A DNA stretch of 64,000 bases from Vibrio salinus. GTDB lineage: Bacteria > Pseudomonadota > Gammaproteobacteria > Enterobacterales > Vibrionaceae. Both the position numbers and the translations under genes were made by a program. Shown here one piece after another: positions 58,503 to 64,000 of the stretch (position 1 is its first letter; every line of letters starts with the position of its first letter). The stretch spans positions 496,001-560,000 of the forward strand of contig NZ_JAJSDZ010000005.1 of assembly GCF_021272385.1 (NCBI RefSeq), read 5' to 3'. The notes under the pieces were generated by a model that was given only the letters and a program-made list of their open reading frames with translations, was not told where the DNA came from and did not search any database.

Positions 58503-60860
58503 CTATTTTTGAGATGCAAACTCAATTCCTGATGGATCTCTCTCCAGCGCTATTTTCAAAACGTCGTCAATCCATTGAACCGGTATCACATCCAGGTCAG
58601 CGATAACATTCTGAGGGATCTCTTCTAAATCTCTCTCATTATCTTTTGGTATCAATACCGTTTTTACGCCACCACGATGAGCAGCAAGTAATTTTTCTTT
58701 CAGTCCACCAATCGGTAATACTTCACCACGAAGCGTAATTTCACCGGTCATAGCCACTTCAGCTTTAACCGGATTTCCTGTCAGGCTAGAAACTAAAGCC
58801 GTACACATCGCAATACCGGCACTTGGTCCATCTTTCGGAGTGGCACCTTCCGGTACGTGAACGTGTATATCACGTTTTTCGTGGAAATCTTCATTAATAC
58901 CAAGTTTTCCGGCACGGGAACGAACCACCGTCATTGCAGCCTGAATAGACTCTTGCATGACATCACCTAATGAGCCCGTCTGAATGAGCTTACCTTTACC
59001 AAACATGGACTGAGTTTCAATCGTCAGTAAATCACCACCGACTTCTGTCCAGGCCAGACCGGTAACCTGACCAATACGATTACTGTCTTCAGCTTTACCA
59101 TAATCAAAACGCTGAACACCAAGAAATTCTTTCAGATTATCCTGATTTATCACAACAACCTGATTTTCTTTACCTTTATTAAGCAGGATTTTCTTCACTG
59201 CTTTACGGCACATTTTAGAAATTTCCCGTTCCAATCCACGAACACCAGCTTCCCTTGTGTAATAACGGATAATGCCGACTATCGCAGAATCTTCAATTTC
59301 AATTTCAGACTCTTTTAATCCATTACGCTTAATTTGTTTTGTCACAAGATGTCGTTTGGCTATATTCAGTTTTTCATCTTCGGTATACCCAGACAAACGA
59401 ATCACTTCCATACGGTCAAGAAGCGGACCAGGTATATTCATCGAATTTGATGTCGCTACAAACATCACATCGGATAAATCATAGTCAACTTCCAGATAAT
59501 GGTCGTTAAATGAATTATTCTGCTCAGGGTCAAGAACCTCCAACAATGCGGATGCCGGATCGCCTCTCATATCCGATGACATCTTATCGATCTCATCCAG
59601 CAGGAATAATGGGTTTTTCACCCCGACTTTAGACATTTTCTGGATAAGCTTACCAGGCATGGAACCTATATAAGTTCGTCTGTGACCACGGATTTCAGCT
59701 TCGTCACGTACCCCACCCAATGCCATACGGGTGTATTGTCGCCCCGTAGCAGCGGCGATAGAACGACCCAGTGATGTCTTACCAACCCCTGGGGGACCAA
59801 CTAAACACAAAATAGGCCCTTTTAGTTTACTGATCCGGGTTTGAACCGCGAGATATTCCAAAATACGCTCTTTAACCCGCTCAAGGCCATAGTGATCGGC
59901 ATTTAGAATATCCTCAGCCTTAGTCAAATCTTTTTTAACTTTAGACCGTTTGTACCATGGCACATTAACCATCCAGTCAATATATCCACGAACAACCGTC
60001 GCTTCCGCTGACATCGGCGACATCATTTTCAGCTTTTGCAATTCCTGCTCGGTCTTTTCTTTCGCTTCTTTAGGCATCTTAGAAGCTTCAATCTTCTGTT
60101 TTAACGCTTCAAATTCATCAGGTGCATCATCCATCTCACCCAATTCTTTCTGAATCGCTTTCATCTGTTCATTCAGATAGTACTCGCGTTGAGACTTTTC
60201 CATCTGTTTTTTAACACGATTACGAATGCGTTTTTCAACTTGCAGCAGATCAATCTCAGATTCCATCTGACCCATCAGAAACTCTAAACGTTCAGTAACA
60301 TCAGTAATTTCCAATACTTTCTGCTTATCGACCAATTTGAGTGGCATGTGAGCTGCAATCGTGTCCGCCAGACGGGCAGCTTCGTCGATCCCATTTAAAG
60401 AAGTCAAAACTTCTGGAGGGATCTTTTTATTAAGCTTGATAAACCCTTCAAACTGACTGATGGCGCTGCGAACAATAACTTCCTGTTCCTTTTCATCCAA
60501 CTCGGGAGTAACAAGATACTGTGCATTTGCAAGGAAGAAATCATTTTCAATAAACGATTCAATTTTGGCGCGCTGTTGACCCTCTACTAATACTTTTACG
60601 GTGCCATCCGGTAATTTCAGTAGCTGTAAGATAGTAGCAATCGTACCCACATCGTATAAATCGTCCATTATGGGTTCATCTGTATCAGCCTGCTTCTGAG
60701 CGACTAATAAGATTTGTTTATTTTCTTCCATCGCCGCCTCAAGGCATTGAATGGATTTTTCTCTACCTACAAACAACGGAATAACCATGTGTGGGTAAAC
60801 CACTACATCGCGCAAAGGTAATACGGGAATCTCTATACGCTCGGAACGTTCCAAGTTCAT
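58503..60860 (-). CDS. lon: ATP-dependent protease Lon
   Basis: AAA+ serine protease of 785 residues that degrades misfolded and regulatory proteins. It has an N-terminal substrate domain starting [21 protein letters not shown], an ATPase with Walker [11 protein letters not shown] (near residue 355) and [10 protein letters not shown]. The proteolytic domain carries Ser680 in [12 protein letters not shown] and the lysine of the dyad about 43 residues on. A heat-shock-type promoter lies just upstream. Confidence 0.98.
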   Translation of the reverse strand: MNLERSERIEIPVLPLRDVVVYPHMVIPLFVGREKSIQCLEAAMEENKQILLVAQKQADTDEPIMDDLYDVGTIATILQLLKLPDGTVKVLVEGQQRAKIESFIENDFFLANAQYLVTPELDEKEQEVIVRSAISQFEGFIKLNKKIPPEVLTSLNGIDEAARLADTIAAHMPLKLVDKQKVLEITDVTERLEFLMGQMESEIDLLQVEKRIRNRVKKQMEKSQREYYLNEQMKAIQKELGEMDDAPDEFEALKQKIEASKMPKEAKEKTEQELQKLKMMSPMSAEATVVRGYIDWMVNVPWYKRSKVKKDLTKAEDILNADHYGLERVKERILEYLAVQTRISKLKGPILCLVGPPGVGKTSLGRSIAAATGRQYTRMALGGVRDEAEIRGHRRTYIGSMPGKLIQKMSKVGVKNPLFLLDEIDKMSSDMRGDPASALLEVLDPEQNNSFNDHYLEVDYDLSDVMFVATSNSMNIPGPLLDRMEVIRLSGYTEDEKLNIAKRHLVTKQIKRNGLKESEIEIEDSAIVGIIRYYTREAGVRGLEREISKMCRKAVKKILLNKGKENQVVVINQDNLKEFLGVQRFDYGKAEDSNRIGQVTGLAWTEVGGDLLTIETQSMFGKGKLIQTGSLGDVMQESIQAAMTVVRSRAGKLGINEDFHEKRDIHVHVPEGATPKDGPSAGIAMCTALVSSLTGNPVKAEVAMTGEITLRGEVLPIGGLKEKLLAAHRGGVKTVLIPKDNERDLEEIPQNVIADLDVIPVQWIDDVLKIALERDPSGIEFASQK

Positions 60861-60896
60861 ATGCTTCTCTCATCCGCTTTAAGTATATATCGAAGT

Positions 60897-60924
60897 ATAT
60901 GGGGGCTAACTAACTGGATTCAAT
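60897..60924 (-). promoter_or_regulatory. Sigma-32-type promoter of lon
   Basis: On the minus strand TTGAAT (60923-60918), 13 bases, then CCCCATAT (ending at 60897) closely follow the heat-shock consensus CTTGAA...CCCCAT-T. A start would fall about 25 bases before the lon ATG. lon is a classical sigma-32 gene, which supports the call. Confidence 0.65.
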
Positions 60925-60932
60925 GAAAGAAT

Positions 60933-60960
60933 GAAAAAAGGAGGAAATTAATTCCTCCTT
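60933..60960 (-). terminator. Terminator of clpX
   Basis: AAGGAGGAA (60938-60946) pairs with TTCCTCCTT (60952-60960), and on the minus strand a T-run follows. It lies directly upstream of the lon promoter, insulating it. Confidence 0.85.
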
Positions 60961-60977
60961 AATAAATTTTTGTACAA

Positions 60978-62258
60978 CTATTCAGCACCAGCGGCCTGAC
61001 TTTCATTGCCTGAGTATATAAGAAGTGGTTTTGATTCACCATTGATAACGGTTTCATCAATGACCACTTTGCTTACGTTTTCAACAGAAGGCAACTCATA
61101 CATAGTTTCAAGAAGAACACCTTCCAGAATGGAACGTAGCCCCCGTGCACCGGTTTTCCGTTCCATGGCTTTTTGAGCAATGGCTTTTAGCGCATCTTCT
61201 CTGAATTCTAATTCTGCATCTTCAAGCTCAAATAATGCCGCATACTGTTTCGTCAACGCATTTTTTGGCTCACACAAAATCTGAATTAAAGCATCTTGAT
61301 CCAGTTCCGTTAACGTTGCCGTTACCGGTAAACGCCCAATGAATTCTGGGATTAATCCATATTTCACCAAGTCTTCCGGTTCTACCTTACTAAAGAGTTC
61401 ACCGATAGTCTTTGATTCTGCTCTGGACCGAACCTCCGCACCGAAGCCAATACCTGTACCAGTTGCAACACGTTGATCAATCACTTTGTCCAGACCGGCA
61501 AACGCCCCACCACAAACAAACAATATCTTAGACGTATCGACCTGTAAGAATTCTTGTTGTGGGTGCTTACGACCACCTTGCGGCGGAACAGAGGCAACCG
61601 TTCCTTCAATTAATTTAAGCAACGCCTGCTGAACACCTTCACCAGACACATCTCGTGTAATAGAAGGATTCTCTGATTTGCGAGAAATCTTATCTATTTC
61701 ATCAATATAGACGATACCACGTTCCGCTTTTGCAACATCGTAATCACACTTCTGAAGAAGTTTCTGAATGATATTCTCAACATCTTCACCAACATAACCC
61801 GCTTCTGTTAATGTTGTCGCATCGGCCATGGTAAACGGGACATCAAGAAAACGGGCAAGAGTCTCTGCAAGCAGCGTTTTACCACTACCAGTAGGACCAA
61901 TAAGCAAAATATTACTTTTACCCAGCTCTACTCCGTCACTCGTTTTATCTCCATTCCGCAACCGCTTATAGTGATTATAAACAGCAACTGCGAGCACTTT
62001 TTTCGCATGATCTTGGCCAATCACATAATCGTCCAGATGCTCCCGAATCTCTCTTGGCGTTGGTAACGCTGTTGATTCTTTCTTAGGAAGTACATCTTTG
62101 ATTTCTTCCCGAATGATGTCATTACACAAATCGACACATTCGTCACAAATATAGACTGATGGCCCTGCGATCAGTTTGCGAACTTCGTGCTGGCTTTTGC
62201 CACAGAAAGAACAGTACAACAGTTTACTACTACCGTTCTCTTTGCTTTTATCTGTCAT
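60978..62258 (-). CDS. clpX: ATP-dependent Clp protease ATP-binding subunit ClpX
   Basis: Hexameric unfoldase of 426 residues that feeds ClpP. It has an N-terminal zinc-binding domain with Cys16, Cys19, Cys38 and Cys41, an AAA+ Walker [13 protein letters not shown] and Walker [13 protein letters not shown] pore loop and the IGFGAEVRS loop for ClpP docking follow. It follows clpP by 76 bases. Confidence 0.98.
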   Translation of the reverse strand: MTDKSKENGSSKLLYCSFCGKSQHEVRKLIAGPSVYICDECVDLCNDIIREEIKDVLPKKESTALPTPREIREHLDDYVIGQDHAKKVLAVAVYNHYKRLRNGDKTSDGVELGKSNILLIGPTGSGKTLLAETLARFLDVPFTMADATTLTEAGYVGEDVENIIQKLLQKCDYDVAKAERGIVYIDEIDKISRKSENPSITRDVSGEGVQQALLKLIEGTVASVPPQGGRKHPQQEFLQVDTSKILFVCGGAFAGLDKVIDQRVATGTGIGFGAEVRSRAESKTIGELFSKVEPEDLVKYGLIPEFIGRLPVTATLTELDQDALIQILCEPKNALTKQYAALFELEDAELEFREDALKAIAQKAMERKTGARGLRSILEGVLLETMYELPSVENVSKVVIDETVINGESKPLLIYSGNESQAAGAE

Positions 62259-62334
62259 CCGCTAACCTCTTAGCTTACACTCATACACTGAGTTTATAAC
62301 AATTCAAACTAAATTGCGTCACTCTATTTCAAAT

Positions 62335-62964
62335 CTATTTATCATCTCTATGAGTTAAAACAGCATCAACCAAACCATAATCAGCTGCTTCTTGTGCTGA
62401 CATAAAGTTATCACGATCAGTATCACGTTCAATAACTTCCAATGGCTGACCTGTATGCTCTGCGAGCAATTTATTCAGCTTTTGCTTAATGCTCAGTATT
62501 TCCTGAGCATGAATCTGAATATCAGATGCCTGTCCCTGAAATCCACCCAGTGGCTGGTGAATCATTACCCGGGAATTCGGTAATGAGAAACGTTTACCCG
62601 CAGCACCACCTGCTAATAAAAACGCCCCCATAGAACACGCCTGCCCCATACACACTGTACTAACATCAGGTTTGATATACTGCATAGTATCATAAATTGA
62701 CATGCCTGCTGTGACACTTCCACCAGGAGAGTTAATGTACAGGAAAATATCTTTATCTGGATTTTCAGATTCAAGGAAAAGTAACTGGGCAGTCACCAGA
62801 TTAGCCATATGATCTTCTACCTGACCGGTAAGAAAAATAACTCGCTCTTTTAATAATCGAGAATAAATATCGTAAGAACGCTCACCGCGTGAGGTTTGCT
62901 CTACCACCATTGGCACTAAAGCATCGATAATTGGTGACATCGCATTTTTTTCTTGGTAGCTCAT
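62335..62964 (-). CDS. clpP: ATP-dependent Clp protease proteolytic subunit
   Basis: Serine protease of 209 residues with catalytic Ser111 (QACSMGA), His136 (MIHQP) and Asp in DTDRDNFMS; the Ser and His positions equal those in E. coli. The N-terminal ~14 residues are probably processed off. It lies between tig and clpX in the standard order. No convincing heat-shock promoter was found in the 105-bp gap before it. Confidence 0.98.
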   Translation of the reverse strand: MSYQEKNAMSPIIDALVPMVVEQTSRGERSYDIYSRLLKERVIFLTGQVEDHMANLVTAQLLFLESENPDKDIFLYINSPGGSVTAGMSIYDTMQYIKPDVSTVCMGQACSMGAFLLAGGAAGKRFSLPNSRVMIHQPLGGFQGQASDIQIHAQEILSIKQKLNKLLAEHTGQPLEVIERDTDRDNFMSAQEAADYGLVDAVLTHRDDK

Positions 62965-63069
62965 ATTCTTATGTCCCTAAAATAAATGGCCCGGATGATG
63001 GGTATCATACGGACCATTGTTAGCAGAATAAGTGACTTAAAGTCAACCTTCTACGCTACATATTGCTTA

Positions 63070-64000
63070 TTATGCCGCAGGTTGAGAATTCATTAAGTCG
63101 TTAAACTTCATCTCTTTTTCTGATACTTTTGCTTTTTCCAGAAGGGCATCAACAGCCTGTTCTTCCAGAGCAACGTTACGCATGTTTTCCATTAACTGTT
63201 TGTTTTGCTCGTAATAAGCAACCACTTCAGATGGGTCTTCATAAGCAGACGCCATGTCTTCAATTAATGCTTTTACTTTTTCGTCATCGGCTTTGATTTC
63301 TTCAGACTTGATCACTTCACCAAGAAGAAGACCAACAACAACACGACGTTTTGCCTGCTCTTCAAACAATTCGTTTGGTAGCTGAGCAGCCGCTTCAGGA
63401 TTTCCACCAAAACGTTGTGCAGCCTGCTGACGAAGAGTATCAATTTCTTGTTCAACAAGAGCAGCAGGAACATCTATTTCGTTTTCTTTTACTAAACCGT
63501 CAATAGCCTGAGTCTTGATATTCTGTTTCACAGCCTGAGTTAGTTCGCGTTCCATATTTTTACGAACTTCAGCTTTAAGAGCCTCAACACCACCTTCAGA
63601 AACGCCGAAACGAGCAACAAACTCATCATTGATTTCCGGTAGCTCCTGAACTTCAACTTTATTCACTTTAATTGAGAACGTTGCAGATTTACCTTTCAGG
63701 TTTTCAGCGTGATAATCTTCCGGGAAATTCACATCAATATCGAATTCAGCACCCGCTTCTTTTCCTGCAATTCCATCTTCAAAGCCAGGGATCATACGGC
63801 CCTGACCCATTTCCAGGTTGAAGTTTTCAGCTTTTCCGCCTTCGAACTCTTCGCCATCAATACGGCCAAGGAAATCAATATTTACACGAGTGCCATTTTC
63901 AGCAGCCTGTTCTGCGTCTTTCCAGGTTGCCTGTTGTTTACGAAGTGTTTCCAGCATTTCTTCCACATCTTCGTCTTTTACTGTCACTGCTGGTTTCTCA
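63070..64000 (-). CDS. tig: Trigger factor (N-terminus outside the window)
   Basis: Ribosome-associated chaperone and prolyl isomerase. About 309 C-terminal residues are present; the reading continues in frame to the window edge ([15 protein letters not shown]), so the ribosome-binding domain is missing only because of the window limit. The FKBP-type domain ([20 protein letters not shown]... [11 protein letters not shown]) and the helical C-terminal chaperone arms are visible. Usual length is about 430 residues. It is followed by clpP-clpX-lon. Confidence 0.96.
   Translation of the reverse strand, partial: EKPAVTVKDEDVEEMLETLRKQQATWKDAEQAAENGTRVNIDFLGRIDGEEFEGGKAENFNLEMGQGRMIPGFEDGIAGKEAGAEFDIDVNFPEDYHAENLKGKSATFSIKVNKVEVQELPEINDEFVARFGVSEGGVEALKAEVRKNMERELTQAVKQNIKTQAIDGLVKENEIDVPAALVEQEIDTLRQQAAQRFGGNPEAAAQLPNELFEEQAKRRVVVGLLLGEVIKSEEIKADDEKVKALIEDMASAYEDPSEVVAYYEQNKQLMENMRNVALEEQAVDALLEKAKVSEKEMKFNDLMNSQPAA

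Overview
The window reads as a Vibrionaceae (Vibrio-like) chromosome segment, moderately AT-rich. The family is suggested by gene order (xthA, a basic amino-acid ABC transporter, pflB-MCP-pflA, lpxK-msbA-comEC, lolCDE, mfd-csiV, ndh, hinT-lpoB-thiK, Card1, fadR/nhaB, dsbB, ftsK, lrp, cysB, pyrF-lapBA, ihfB-rpsA-cmk, comEA-ppiD-hupB-lon-clpX-clpP-tig). It is also suggested by Vibrio-type proteins: CsiV, FadR with an extra ligand-domain insertion, and a stand-alone CARF nuclease. Species cannot be fixed from this window. No tRNA, rRNA, CRISPR array, cas gene or intact insertion sequence was found.

Region by region. 1-890: a scar of a P2-like prophage (an Ogr/Delta-type zinc-finger activator and the catalytic 3' end of a tyrosine integrase) abutting xthA. 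1.8-4.9 kb: a four-gene histidine/arginine-type ABC importer on the minus strand with a candidate ArgR box upstream. 5.5-10.7 kb: pyruvate formate-lyase and its activase, separated by an opposing chemoreceptor gene. 10.9-16.5 kb: yfbU, then the prkA-yeaH-spoVR(ycgB) stress set. 16.7-22.6 kb: LPS/lipid A and competence genes on the minus strand (comEC-msbA-lpxK-ycaR-kdsB). 23.3-26.4 kb: lolCDE lipoprotein sorting. 26.5-31.4 kb: a PilZ-type protein, mfd, csiV.

31.4-32.9 kb is the clearest accessory spot: a decayed gene and a chromosomal traT-like surface-exclusion lipoprotein between csiV and ndh. 34.5-38.9 kb is an envelope cluster (hinT, COG3014 lipoprotein, ycfL, lpoB, thiK, ycfP). 39.3-40.4 kb holds a Card1/VC1899-family CARF-nuclease with no CRISPR neighbours, the most interesting gene here. 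40.5-50.1 kb: fadR, nhaB, dsbB, ftsK, lrp, cysB and an unrecognised membrane-anchored protein. The lrp-cysB gap appears to hold only a relic where related genomes carry ald. 50.2-64 kb: pyrF, lapB-lapA, ihfB, rpsA, cmk, comEA, ppiD, hupB, lon, clpX, clpP and a truncated tig, a proteostasis/translation block with a sigma-32-like promoter before lon.

The transcription units are tightly packed and mostly closed by hairpin terminators, many of which serve converging genes. Most of the window is ordinary core chromosome. The points of interest are the orphan CARF nuclease, the prophage scar, the traT spot, the lrp-cysB gap, and several regulatory-looking inverted repeats.
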